A stretch of DNA of 64,000 bases from Ascarosepion bandense (GCA_037127315.1 JBBBDQ010001941.1:1-64000), one strand, 5' to 3'; shown: positions 51,201-64,000, numbered from the stretch's first letter. Numbers and translations are program-made. Notes: a model not told the origin generated them from the sequence alone.

Positions 51201-53200
51201 GTTTCTTATGTAAATTGATGTGTAGAATCATATGGTTTCATTTAAAATTGATTCTGAGCAATATAAATGAGTGTACTGAAAGACCGAATATTTGCGCATT
51301 TAGTGTATTTTCATGCATATCAAGATTAATGCTGATTCTTATGTAAATTGATGTGTAGAATCATATGGTTTCATTTAAAATTGATTCTGAGCAATATAAA
51401 TGAGTGTACTGAAAGACCGAAAATTGCGCATTTAGTGTATTTTCATTCATATCAAGATTAATGCTGATTCTTATGTAAATTGATGTGTAGAATCATATGG
51501 TCTCATTTAAAATTGATTCTGAGCAATATAAATGAGTGTGCTGAAAGCACGAAAATTGCGCATTTAGTGTATTTACATGCATATCAAGATTAATGCTGAT
51601 TCTTATGTAAATTGATGTGTAGAATGATATGGTCTCATTTAAAATTGATTCGGAGCAATAGAAATGAGTGTACTGAAAGACCGAAAATTGCGCATTTAGT
51701 GTATTTTCATGCATATTAAGATTAATGCGGATTCTTATGTATATTGATGTGTAGAATCATATGGTTTCATTTAAAATTGATTCTGAGCAATATAAATGAG
51801 TGTACTGAAAGCCCGAAAATTGCGCATTTAGTGTATTTTCATGCATATCAAGATTAATGCTGATTCTTATGTAAATTGATGTGTAGAATCATATGGATTC
51901 AATTAAAATTGATTCTGAGCAATATAAATGAGTGTACTGAAAGCCCGAAAATTGCGCATTTAGTGTATTTTCATGCATATCAAGATTAATGCTGATTCTT
52001 ATGTTAATTGATGTGTAGAATCGTATGGTCTCATTTAAAATTGATTCTGAGCAATATAAATGAGTGTACTGAAAGTCCAAAAACTGCGCATTTAGTGTAT
52101 TTTCATGCATATCAAGATTAATGCTGATTCTTATGTAAATTGATGTGTAGAATCATATGGTCTCATTTAAAATTGATTCTGATCAATATAAATGAGTGTA
52201 CTGAAAGACCAAACACAGCGCATTTAGTGTATTTTCATGCATATCAAGATTAATGCTGATTCTTATGTAAATTGATGTGTAGAATCATATGGTTTCATTT
52301 CAAATTGATACTGAGCAATATAAATGAGTGTACTGAAAGCCCGAAAATTGCGCATTTAGTGTATTTTCATGCATGTCAAGATTAATGCTTATTCTTATGT
52401 AAATTGATATGTAGAATCATATGGTTTCATTTAAAATTGATTCTGAGCAATATAAATGTGTGTACTGAAAGCCCGAAAATTACTCATTTAGTGTATTTTC
52501 ATGCATATCAAGATTAATGCTGATTCTTATGTAAATTGATGTGTAGAATCACATGGTTTCATTTCAAATTGATTCTGAGCAATATAAATGAGTGTAGTGA
52601 AAGACCGAAAATTGCGCATTTAGTGTATTTTCATGCATGTCAAGATTAATGCTGATTCTTATGTAAATTGATATGTAGAATCATATGGTTTCATTTCAAA
52701 TTGATTCCGAGCAATATAAATGTGTGTACTGAAAGCCCGAAAATTGCGCATTTAGTGTATTTTCATGCATATCAAGATTAATGCGGATTCTTATGTAAAT
52801 TGATGTGTAGATTCATATGGTCTCATTTAAAATTGATTCTGAGCAATATAAATGAGTGTACTGAAAGCCCGAAAATTGCGCATTTAGTGTATTTTCATGC
52901 ATATCAAGATTAATGCTGATTCTTATGTGAATTGATGTGTAGAATCATACGGTCTCATTTAAAATTGATACTGAGCAATATAAATGTGTGTACTGAAAGC
53001 CCGAAAATTGCGCATTTAGTGTATTTTCATGCATATCAAGATTAATGCTGATTCTTATGTAAATTGATTTGTAGAATCATATGGTCTCATTTAAATTGAT
53101 TCCGAGCAATATAAATGAGTGTACTGAAAGCCCGAAAATTGCGCATTTAGTGTATTTTCATGCATATCAAGATTAATGCTGATTCTTATGTAAATTGATG
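48300..53200 (-). repeat. 19-20-monomer tandem duplication (about 2.5 kb)
   Basis: Blocks at about 48.7-50.7 and 51.2-53.2 kb match in order at an offset of about 2505 bp. Shared marks: GACCGAATATTTGCGC (48778, 51285), TTTTCATTCATATC (about 48937, 51442), GTATTTACATGC (about 49065, 51570), GAATGATATGG, GATTCGGAGCAATAGAAATG, CATATTAAGATTAATGCGG, GTAGTGAAAGACC (about 50088, 52593), GCGGATTC/GTAGATTC and TTATGTGAATTG. The unit AGACCAACCACAGCG also recurs internally at 48513 and 49570 (8 units), so a shorter duplication is nested at the left edge. Confidence 0.8.
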
Positions 53201-54580
53201 TGTAGAATCATATGGTTTCATTTAAATTTGATTCTGAGCAATAGAAATGACTGTACTGAAAGACCGAAAATTGCGCATTTAGTGTATTTTCATGCATATC
53301 AAGATTAATGCTGATTCTTATGTAAATTGATGTGTAGTATCAAATGGTTTCATTTAAAATTGATTCTGAGCAATATAAATGAGAGTACTGAAAGCCCGAA
53401 ATTTGCGCATTTAGTGTATTTTCAGGCATATCAAGATTAATGCTGATTCTTATGTAAATTGATGTGTAGAATCATACGGTCTCATTTAAAATTGATTCTG
53501 AGCAATATAAATGAGTGTACTGAAAGCCCGAAAATTGCGCATTTAGTGTATTTTCATGCATATCAAGATTAATGCTGATTCTTATGTAAATTGATGTGTA
53601 GAATCATATGGATTCAATTAAAATTGATTCTGAGCAATATAAATGAGTGTACTGAAAGCCCGAAAATTGCGCATTTAGTGTATTTTCATGCATATCAAGA
53701 TTAATGCTGATTCTTATGTAAATTGATGTGTAGAATCGTATGGTCTCATTTAAAATTGATTCTGAGCAATATAAATGAGTGTACTGAAAGCCCGAAAATT
53801 GCGCATTTAGTGTATTTTCATGCATATCAAGATTAATGCTGATTCTTATGTAAATTGATGTGTAGAATCATATGGTTTCATTTAAAATTGATTCTGAGCA
53901 ATATAAATGTGTGTACTGAAAGCCCGAAAATTGCGCATTTAGTGTATTTTCATGCATGTGAAGATTAATGCTGATTCTTATGTAAATTGATATGTAGAAT
54001 CATATGGTTTCATTTAAAATTGATTCTGAGCAATATAAATGTGTGTACTGAAAGCCCGAAAATTGCGCATTTAGTGTATTTTCATGCATGTCAAGATTAA
54101 TGCGGATTCTTATGTAAATTGATGTGTAGATTCATATGGTCTCATTTAAAATTGATTCTGAGCAATATAAATGAGTGTACTGAAAGCCCGAAAATTGCGC
54201 ATTTAGTGTATTTTCATGCATGTCAAGATTAATGCTGATTCTTATGTAAATATATATGTAGAATCATATGGTTTCATTTAAAATTGATTCTGAGCAATAT
54301 AAATGTGTGTACTGAAAGCCCGAAAATTGCGCATTTAATGTATTTTCATGCATATCAAGATTAATGCGGATTCTTATGTAAATTGATGTGTAGATTCATA
54401 TGGTCTCATTTAAAATTGATTCTGAGCAATATAAATGAGTGTACTGAAAGCCGGAAAATTGCGCATTTAGTGTATTTTCATGCATATCAAGATTAATGCT
54501 GATTCTTCTGTAAATTGATGTGTAGAATCATACGGTCTCATTTAAAATTGATTCTGAGCAATATAAATGAGTGTACTGAA

Positions 54581-57353
54581 AGCTGGAATATTGCGCATTA
54601 AGTGTATTTTCATGCATATCAAGATTAATGCTAATTCTTATGTAAATTGATGTGTAGAATCATATGGTCTCATTTAAAATTGATTCTGATCAATATAAAT
54701 GAGTGTACTGTAAGCCCGAAAATTGAGCATTTAGTGTATTTTCATGCATATCAAGATTAATGCTGATTCTTATGTAAATTGATGTGTAGAATCATACGGT
54801 CTCATTTAAAATTGATTCTGAGCAATATAAATGAGTGTACTGAAAGCCCGAAAATTGCGCATTTAGTGTATTTTCATGCATATCAATATTAATGCTGATT
54901 CTTATGTAAATTGATGTGTAAAATCATATGTTTTCATTTAAAATTGATTCTGAGCAATATAAATGAGTGTACTGAAAGCCCGAAAATTGCGCATTTAGTG
55001 TATTTTCATGCATATCAAGATTAATGCTGATTCTTATGTAAATTGATGTGTAGAATCACATGGTTTCATTTCAAATTTATTCTGAGCAATATAAATGAGT
55101 GTACTGAAAGCCCGAAAATTGCGCATTTAGTGTATTTTCATGCATATCAAGATTAATGCTGATTCTTATGTAAATTGATGTGTAGAATCATATGGTTTCA
55201 TTTAAAATTGATTCTGAGCAATATAAATGAGTGTACTGAAAGCCCGAAAATTGCGCATTTAGTGTATTTTCATGCATATCAAGATTAATGCTGATTCTTA
55301 TGTAAATTGATATGTAGAATCATATGGTTTCATTTCAAATTGATTCTGAGCAATATAAATGTGTGTACTGAAAGCCGGAAAATTGCGCATTTAGTGTATT
55401 TTCATGCATATCAAGATTAATGCGGATTCTTATGTAAATTGATGTGTAGATTCATATGGTCTCATTTAAAATTGATTCTGAGCAATATAAATGAGTGTAC
55501 TGAAAGCCGGAAAATTGCGCATTTAGTGTATTTTCGTGCATATCAAGATTAATGCTGATTCTTATGTAAATTGATGTGTAGAATGATACGGTCTCATTTA
55601 AAATTGATTCTGAGCAATATATATGAGTGTACTGAACGCCCGAAAATTGCGATTTTAGTGTATTTTCATGCATATCAAGATTAATGCTGATTCTTATGTA
55701 AATTGATGTGTAGAATCATATGGTTTCATTTAAAATTGATTCTGAGCAATAGAAATGAGTGTACTGAAAGCCCGAAGTTGGCGCATTTAGTGTATTTTCA
55801 TGCATATCAAGATTAATGTTGATTCTTATGTAAATTGATGTGTAGAATCATACGGTCTCATTTAAAATTGATTCTGAGCAATATAAATGAGTGTACTGAA
55901 AGCTGGAATATTGCGCATTAAGTGTATTTTCATGCATATCAAGATTAATGCTAATTCTTATGTAAAATTGATGTGTAGAATCATATGGTCTCATTTAAAA
56001 TTGATTCTGATCAATATAAATGAGTGTACTGTAAGCCCGAAAATTGAGCATTTAGTGTATTTTCATGCATATCAAGATTAATGCTGATTCTTATGTAAAT
56101 TGATGTGTAGAATCATACGGTCTCATTTAAAATTGATTCTGAGCAATATAAATGAGTGTACTGAAAGCCCGAAAATTGCGCATTTAGTGTATTTTCATGC
56201 ATATCAAGATTAATGCTGATTCTTATGTAAATTGATGTGTAGAATCATATGGATTCAATTAAAATTGATTCTGAGCAATATAAATGAGTGTACTGAAAGC
56301 CCGAAAATTGCGCATTTAGTGTATTTTCATGCATATCAAGATTAATGCTGATTCTTATGTAAATTGATGTGTAGAATCGTATGGTCTCATTTAAAATTGA
56401 TTCTGAGCAATATAAATGAGTGTACTGAAAGACCAAACACTGCGCATTTACTGTATTTTCATGCATATCAAGATTAATGCTGATTGATATGTAAATTGAT
56501 GTGTAGAATCATACGGTCTCATTTAAAATTGATTCTGAGCAATATAAATGAGTGTACTGAAAGCCCGAAAATTACTCATTTAGTGTATTTTCATGCATAT
56601 CAAGATTAATGCTGATTCTTATGTAAATTGATGTGTAGAATCACATGGTTTCTTTTCAAATTGATTCTGAGCAATATAAATGAGTGTACTGAAAGCCCGA
56701 AAATTGCGCATTTAGTGTATTTTCATGCATGTCAAGATTAATGCTGATTCTTATGTAAATTGATATGTAGAATCATATGGTTTCACTTAAAATTGATTCT
56801 GAGCAATATAAATGTGTGTACTGAAAGCCCGAAAATTGCGCATTTAGTGTATTTTCATGCATATCAAGATTAATGCTGATTCATATGTAAATTGATGTGT
56901 AGAATCATACGGTCTCATTTAAAATTGATTCTGAGCAATATAAATGAGTGTACTGAAAGCCCGAAAATTACTCATTTAGTGTATTTTCATGCATATCAAG
57001 ATTAATGCTGATTCTTATGTAAATTGATGTGTAGAATCACATGGTTTCATTTCAAATTGATTCTGAGCAATATAAATGAGTGTACTGAAAGCCCGAAAAT
57101 TGCGCATTTAGTGTATTTTCATGCATATCAAGATTAATGCTGATTCTTATGTAAATTGATGTGTAGAATCATATGGTTTCATTTAAAATTGATTCTGAGC
57201 AATATAAATGAGTGTACTGAAAGCCCGACAATTGCGCATTTAATGTATTTTCATGCATGTCAAGATTAATACTGATTCTTATGTAAATTGATATGTAGAA
57301 TCATATGGTTTCATTTAAAATTGATTCTGAGCAATATAAATGAGTGTACTGAA
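54581..57353 (-). repeat. HOR-like series, 10- and 11-monomer members
   Basis: The start mark AGCTGGAATATTG lies at 54581, 55901 and 57354, giving spacings of 1320 bp (10 units) and 1453 bp (11 units plus 1 bp). Each start is followed by GCTAATTCTT and GTAAGCCCGAAAATTGAGC monomers. The second member continues with GATTCAATT, CGTATGG, GACCAAACACTG with TTTACTG, GATTGATATG, ATTACTC and TTTCAAATTG, as in the larger 14-monomer members to the right. An extra base (TATGTAAAATTG) at about 55966 shifts the period by 1. Confidence 0.75.
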
Positions 57354-60300
57354 AGCTGGAATATTGAGCATTAAGTGTATTTTCATGCATATCAAGATTA
57401 ATGCTAATTCTTATGTAAATTGATGTGTAGAATCATATGGTCTCATTTAAAATTGATTCTGATCAATATAAATGAGTGTAATGTAAGCCCTAAAATTGAG
57501 CATTTAGTGTATTTTCATGCATATCAAGATTAATGCTGATTCTTATGTAAATTGATGTGTAGAATCATACGGTCTCATTTAAAATTGATTCTGAGCAATA
57601 TAAATGAGTGTACTGAAAGCCGGAATATTGCGCATTTAGTGTATTTTCATGCATATCAAGATTAATGCTGATTCTTATGTAAATTGATGTGTAGAATCAT
57701 ATGGATTCAATTAAAATTGATTCTGAGCAATATAAATGAGTGTACTGAAAGCCCGAAAATTGCGCATTTAGTGTATTTTCATGCATATCAAGATTAATGC
57801 TGATTCTTATGTAAATTGATGTGTAGAATCGTATGGTCTCATTTAAAATTGATTCTGATCAATATAAATGAGTGTAATGAAAGATCAAACACTGCGCATT
57901 TACTGTATTTTCATGCATATCAAGATTAATGCTGATTGATATGTAAATTGATGTGTAGAATCATACGGCCTCATTTAAAAGTGATTCTGAGCAATATAAA
58001 TGAGTGTACTGAAAGCCCGAAAATTACTCATTTAGTGTATTTTCATGCATATCAAGATTAATGCTGATTCTTATGTAAATTGATGTGTAGAATCACATGG
58101 TTTCATTTCAAATTGATTCTGAGCAATATAAATGAGTGTACTGAAAGCCCGAAAATTGCGCATTTAGTATATTTTCATGCATGTCAAGATTAATGCTGAT
58201 TCTTATGTAAATTGATATGTAGAATCATATGGTTTCACTTAAAATTGATTCTGAGCAATATAAATGTGTGTACTGAAAGCCCGAAAATTGGGCATTTAGT
58301 GTATTTTCATGCATATCAAGATTAATGCTGATTCATATGTAAATTGATGTGTAGAATCATACGGTCTCATTTAAAATTGATTCTGAGCAATATAAATGAG
58401 TGTACTGAAAGCCCGAAAATTACTCATTTAGTGTGTTTTCATGCATATCAAGATTAATGCTGATTCTTATGTAAATTGATGTGTAGAATCACATGGTTTC
58501 ATTTAAAATTGATTCTGATCAATATAAATGAGTGTACTGAAAGCCCGAAAATTGCGCATTTAGTGTATTTTCATGCATATCAAGAATAATGCTGATTCTT
58601 ATGTAAATTGATGTGTAGAATCATATGGTTTCATTTAAAATTGATTCTGAGCAATATAAATGAGTGTACTGAAAGCCCGAAAATTGCGCATTTAGTGTAT
58701 TTTCATGCATGTCAAGATTAATGCTGATTCTTATGTAAATTGATATGTAGAATCATATGGTTTCATTTAAAATTGATTCTGAGCAATATAAATGTGTGTA
58801 CTGAAACCCCGAAAATTGCGCATTTAATGTATTTTCATGCATATCAAGATTAATGCTGATTCTTATGTAAATTGATGTGTAGAATCATATGGTTTCATTT
58901 AAAATTGATTCTGAGCAATAGAAATGACTGTACTGAAAGACCGAAAATTGCGCATTTAGTGTATTTTCATGCATATCAAGATTAATGCTGATTCTTATGT
59001 AAATTGATGTGTAGAATCATATGGTTTAATTTAAAATTGATTCTGAGCAATATAAATGAGTGTACTGAAAGCCCGAAATTTGCGCATTTAGTGTATTTTC
59101 ATGCATATCAAGATTAATGTTGATTCTTATGTAAATTGATGTGTAGAATCATACGGTCTCATTTAAAATTGATTCTGAGCAATATAAATGAGTGTACTGA
59201 AAGCTGGAATATTGCGCATTAAGTGTATTTTCATGCATATCAAGATTAATGCTAATTCTTATGTAAATTGATGTGTAGAATCATATGGTCTCATTTAAAA
59301 TTGATTCTGATCAATATAAATGAGTGTACTGTAAGCCCGAAAATTGAGCATTTAGTGTATTTTCATGCATATCAAGATTAATGCTGATTCTTATGTAAAT
59401 TGAGGTGTAGAGTCATACGGTCTCATTTAAAATTGATTCTGAGCAATATAAATGAGTGTACTGAAAGCCCGAAAATTGCGCATTTAGTGTATTTTCATGC
59501 ATATCAAGATTAATGCTGATTCTTATGTAAATTGATGTGTAGAATCATATGGATTCAATTTAAATTGATTCTGAGCAATATAAATGAGTGTACTGAAAGC
59601 CCGAAAATTGCGCATTTAGTGTATTTTCATGCATATCAAGATTAATGCTGATTCTTACGTAAATTGATGTGTAGAATCGTATGGTCTCATTTAAAATTGA
59701 TTCTGATCAATATAAATGAGTGTACTGAAAGACCAAACACTGCGCATTTACTGTATTTTCATGCATATCAAGATTAATGCTGATTGATATGTAAATTGAT
59801 GTGTAGAATCATACGGCCTCATTTAAAAGTGATTCTGAGCAATATAAATGAGTGTACTGAAAGCCCGAAAATTACTCATTTAGTGTATTTTCATGCATAT
59901 CAAGATTAATGCTGATTCTTATGTAAATTGATGTGTAGAATCACATGGTTTCATTTCAAATTGATTCTGAGCAATATAAATGAGTGTACTGAAAGCCCGA
60001 AAATTGCGCATTTAGTATATTTTCATGCATGTCAAGATTAATGCTGATTCTTATGTAAATTGATATGTAGAATCATATGGTTTCACTTAAAATTGATTCT
60101 GAGCAATATAAATGTGTGTACTGAAAGCCCGAAAATTGGGCATTTAGTGTATTTTCATGCATATCAACATTAATGCTGATTCATATGTAAATTGATGTGT
60201 AGAATCATACGGTCTCATTTAAAATTGATTCTGAGCAATATAAATGAGTGTACTGAAAGCCCGAAAATTACTCATTTAGTGTGTTTTCATGCATATCAAG

Positions 60301-61048
60301 ATTAATGCTGATTCTTATGTAAATTGATGTGTAGAATCACATGGTTTCATTTCAAATTGATTCTGAGCAATATAAATGAGTGTACTGAAACCCGAAAATT
60401 GCGCATTTAGTGTATTTTCATGCATATCAAGATTAATGCTGATTCTTATGTAAATTGATGTGTAGAATCATATGGTTTCATTTAAAATTGATTCTGAGCA
60501 ATATAAATGAGTGTACTGAAAGCCCGAAAATTGCGCATTTAGTGTATTTTCATGCATGTCAAGATTAATGCTGATTCTTATGTAAATTGATATGTAGAAT
60601 CATATGGTTTCATTTAAAATTGATTCTGAGCAATATAAATGTGTGTACTGAAACCCCGAAAATTGCGCATTTAATGTATTTTCATGCATATCAAGATTAA
60701 TGCTGATTCTTATGTAAATTGATGTGTAGAATCATATGGTTTCATTTAAAATTGATTCTGAGCAATAGAAATGACTGTACTGAAAGACCGAAAATTGCGC
60801 ATTTAGTGTATTTTCATGCATATCAAGATTAATGCTGATTCTTATGTAAATTGATGTGTAGAATCATATGGTTTAATTTAAAATTGATTCTGAGCAATAT
60901 AAATGAGTGTACTGAAAGCCCGAAATTTGCGCATTTAGTGTATTTTCATGCATATCAAGATTAATGTTGATTCTTATGTAAATTGATGTGTAGAATCATA
61001 CGGTCTCATTTAAAATTGATTCTGAGCAATATAAATGAGTGTACTGAA
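57354..61048 (-). repeat. 14-monomer HOR, two full tandem copies (1848 bp)
   Basis: AGCTGGAATATTG at 57354, 59202 and 61049 gives periods of 1848 and 1847 bp, exactly 14 units and 14 units less 1 bp. TGATTGATATG at 57933, 59781 and 61628 confirms the same period. Shared private marks in order include CGGCCTCATTTAAAAGTG, TTTAGTATATTTTC, GGTTTCACTTAAAATTG, AAATTGGGC, GTGTGTTTTC, AAACCCCG with TTTAATG, CAATAGAAATGACTG and GGTTTAATTTAAAATTG. The two copies differ by a few substitutions only, so this is the clearest HOR in the window. Confidence 0.88.
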
Positions 61049-63160
61049 AGCTGGAATATTGCGCATTAAGTGTATTTTCATGCATATCAAGATTAATGCT
61101 AATTCTTATGTAAATTGATGTGTAGAATCATATGGTCTCATTTAAAATTGATTCTGATCAATATAAATGAGTGTAATGTAAGCCCGAAAATTGAGCATTT
61201 AGTGTATTTTCATGCATATCAAGATTAATGCTGATTCTTATGTAAATTGATGTGTAGAATCATACGGTCTCATTTAAAATTGATTCTGAGCAATATAAAT
61301 GAGTGTACTGAAAGCCGGAAAATTGCGCATTTAGTGTATTTTCATGCATATCAAGATTAATGCTGATTCTTATGTAAATTGATGTGTAGAATCATATGGA
61401 TTCAATTAAAATTGATTCTGAGCAATATAAATGAGTGTACTGAAAGCCCGAAAATTGCGCATTTAGTGTATTTTCATGCATATCAAGATTAGTGCTGATT
61501 CTTATGTAAATTGATGTGTAGAATCGTATGGTCTCATTTAAAATTGATTCTGATCAATATAAATGAGTGTACTGAAAGTCCGAAAATTGCGCATTTACTG
61601 TATTTTCATGCATATCAACATTAATGCTGATTGATATGTAAATTGATGTGTAGAATCATACGGTCTCATTTAAAATTGATTCTGAGCAATATAAATGAGT
61701 GTACTGAAAGCCCGAATATTACTCATTTAGTGTATTTTCATGCATATCAAGATTAATGCTGATTCTTATGTAAATTGATGTGTAGAATCACATGGTTTCA
61801 TTTAAAATTGATTCTGAGCAATATAAATGAGTGTACTGAAAGCCCGAAAATTGCGCATTTAGTGTATTTTCATGCATATCAAGATTAATGCTGATTCTTA
61901 TGTAAATTGATGTGTAGAATCATATGGTTTCATTTAAAATTGATTCTGAGCAATGTAAATGTGTGTACTGAAAGCCCGAAAATTGCGCATTTAGTGTATT
62001 TTCATGCATATCAAGATTAATGCGGATTCTTATGTAAATTGATGTGTAGAATCATATGGTTTCATTTAAAATTGATTCAGGGCAATATAAATGAGTGTAC
62101 TGAAAGCCCGAAAATTGCGCATTTAGTGTATTTTCATGCATATCAAGATTAATGCTGATTCTTATGTAAATTGATGTGTAGAATCATACGGTCTCATTTA
62201 AAATTGATTCTGAGCAATATAAATGTGTGTACTGCAAGCCCGAAAATTGCGCATTTAGTGTATTTTCATGCATATCAAGATTAATGCTGATTCTTATGTA
62301 AATTGATGTGTAGAATCATATGGTCTCATTTAAAATTGATTCCGAGCAATATAAATGAGTGTACTGAAAGCCCGAAAATTGCGCATTTAGTGTATTTTCA
62401 TGCATATCAAGATTAATGCTGATTCTTATGTAAATTGATGTGTAGAATCATATGGTTTCATTTAAAATTGATTCTGAGCAATAGAAATGACTGTACTGTC
62501 AGACCGAAAATTGCGCATTTAGTGTATTTACATGCATATCAAGATTAATGCTGATTCTTATGTAAATTGATGTGTAGAATCATACGGTCTCATTTAAAAT
62601 TGATTCTGAGCAATATAAATGTGTGTACTGAAAGCCCGAAAATTGCGCATTTAGTGTATTTTCATGCATATCAAGATTAATGCTGATTCTTATGTAAATT
62701 GATGTGTAGAATCATATGGTCTCATTTAAAATTGATTCCGAGCAATATAAATGAGTGTACTGAAAGCCCGAAAATTGCGCATTTAGTGTATTTTCATGCA
62801 TATCAAGATTAATGCTGATTCTTATGTAAATTGATGTGTAGAATCATATGCTTTCATTTAAAATTGATTCTGAGCAATAGAAATGACTGTACTGAAAGAC
62901 CGATAATTGCGCATTTAGTGTATTTTCATGCATATCAAGATTAATGCTGATTCTTATGTAATTTCATGTGTAGAATCAAATGGTTTCATTTAAAATTGAT
63001 TCTGAGCAATATAAATGAGTGTACTGAAAGCCCGAAATTTGCGCATTTAGTGTATTTTCATGCATATCAAGATTAATGCTGATTCTTATGTAAATTGATG
63101 TGTAGAATCATACGGTCTCATTTAAAATTGATTCTGAGCAATATAAATGAGTGTACTGAA
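61049..63160 (-). repeat. HOR-like unit, 16-monomer member
   Basis: The AGCTGGAATATTG marks at 61049 and 63161 are 2112 bp apart, exactly 16 units. The first six or so monomers follow the 14-monomer HOR (GCTAATTCTT, GTAATGTAAGCCCG, GATTCAATT, CGTATGG, TGATTGATATG, ATTACTC). The remainder instead resembles 26.5-28.0 kb, with GCGGATTC, GATTCAGGGC and CTGTCAGACCG. It reads as a hybrid of two HOR families. A further start follows at 63161 and runs off the window. Confidence 0.7.
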
Positions 63161-64000
63161 AGCTGGAATATTGCGCATTAAGTGTATTTTCATGCATATC
63201 AAGATTAATGCTAATTCTTATGTAAATTGATGTGTAGAATCATATGGTCTCATTTAAAATTGATTCTGATCAATATAAATGAGTGTAATGTAAGCCCGAA
63301 AATTGAGCATTTAGTGTATTTTCATGCATATCAAGATTAATGCTGATTCTTATGTAAATTGATGTGTAGAATCATACGGTCTCATTTAAAATTGATTCTG
63401 AGCAATATAAATGAGTGTACTGAAAGCCGGAAAATTGCGCATTTAGTGTATTTTCATGCATATCAAGATTAATGCTGATTCTTATGTAAATTGATGTGTA
63501 GAATCATATGGATTCAATTAAAATCGATTCTGAGCAATATAAATGAGTGTACTGAAAGCCCGAAAATTGCGCATTGAGTGTATTTTCATGCATATCAAGA
63601 TTAATGCTGATTCTTATGTAAATTGATGTGTAGAATCATACGGTCTCATTTAAAATTGATTCTGAGCAATATAAATGAGCGTACTGAAAGACCAAACACT
63701 GCGCATTTAGTGTATTTTCATGCATATCAAGATTAATGCTGATTCTTATGTAAATTGATGTGTAGAATCTCATGGTTTCATTTAAAATTGATTCTGAGCA
63801 ATATAAATGAGTGTACTGAAAGCCCGAAAATTGCGCATTTAGTGTATTTTCATGCATATCAAGATTAATGCTGATTCTTATGTAAATTGATGTGTAGAAT
63901 ATTATGGTTTCATTTAAAATTGATTCTGAGCAATGTAAATGTGTGTACTGAAAGCCCGAAAATTGCGCATTTAGTGTATTTTCATGCATATCAAGATTAA

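Larger units (their letters stand above)
10187..64000 (-). repeat. 132-bp satellite array, - orientation
   Basis: About 408 copies of the same unit as at 1-10186, now reverse-complemented; landmarks read GATGTGTAGAATCA, GCATATCAAGATTAATGCTG, CGAAAATTGCGCATT and GAGTGTACTGAAAG. Unit length is very constant: the spacing between shared rare variants is usually an exact multiple of 132 bp or within a base or two of it. No gene, transposon or unique spacer is visible in the 53.8 kb, and the array runs out of the right edge inside a monomer. Sub-blocks with higher-order duplication are listed separately. Stretches not in those blocks (23.6-25.0, 43.5-47.3 and 53.2-54.6 kb) contain the same monomers with no long block duplication that I could follow by eye. 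Confidence 0.97.

Noticed and set aside
48988..52110. Several minus-strand open frames of 73 codons with nearly identical translation
   Set aside because: They fall at whole-monomer multiples and reflect the HOR duplication and the 44-codon unit length, not a gene family.
10187..64000. TATA-like AATATAAATGAG once per monomer on the + strand of the reversed array
   Set aside because: A short AT-rich motif is expected in 70% A+T DNA; no transcription start, downstream gene or polyadenylation arrangement supports a promoter.
1..64000. CRISPR-like array of direct repeats with spacers
   Set aside because: The whole 132-bp unit is repeated, with no unique spacers of constant length between short repeats, and no cas genes.

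Overview
The whole 64-kb window is tandemly repeated satellite DNA. I found no gene, RNA gene, mobile element or CRISPR array. The repeat unit is about 132 bp and about 70% A+T (40 G/C in the reference monomer at 3613-3744). It is repeated roughly 485 times without a non-satellite interruption, and the array leaves the window at both ends. Such an array points to eukaryotic heterochromatin (centromeric, pericentromeric, subtelomeric or a heterochromatic block). I do not recognise the family, so the species is left open. Frequent CpG/TpG alternatives at fixed monomer positions hint at a genome that methylates CpG, but this is inference.

Layout: positions 1 to about 10186 hold about 77 monomers in one orientation (called +). 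From about 10187 to 64000 about 408 monomers run in the opposite orientation (-). At the switch the last + monomer is cut in its first part and joined to a - monomer, leaving a 16-bp perfect inverted repeat (10168-10183 / 10222-10237) around a 38-nt loop. The first 5 kb is rich in single-base and few-base indels. The - array is very regular, and most distances between shared variants are whole multiples of 132 bp.

Diagnostic variants show a second level of order. Blocks of monomers are duplicated as units: 16/17 monomers at 0.7-5.1 kb; 15 monomers (about 1980 bp) at 13.8-20.6 kb with a nested 8-monomer (5+3) duplication; 8 monomers (1056 bp) at 21.4-23.6 kb; a related 14-monomer spacing at 25.0-26.9 kb; 11 monomers (1452 bp) at 27.7-30.6 kb; a marker series at 28-41 kb spaced by 11, 12, 19, 11, 18 and 23 monomers; 19 monomers at 48.3-53.2 kb; and 10, 11, 14, 14 and 16 monomers at 54.6-63.2 kb. 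This resembles young, unstable higher-order repeat (HOR) organisation. Two inverted segments link the + and - arrays monomer by monomer (8040-9030 with 10320-11310; 7330-8300 with 20650-21630), and a 1.4-kb block is repeated directly 31.6 kb away (10.46-11.86 kb and 42.10-43.49 kb).

No genes act together here. The short open frames exist only because 132 is divisible by three and because the single in-frame stop of the monomer is mutated in some copies. The most interesting elements are the orientation switch with its linked inverted duplications, the mixed HOR periods, and a symmetric dyad motif inside each monomer.
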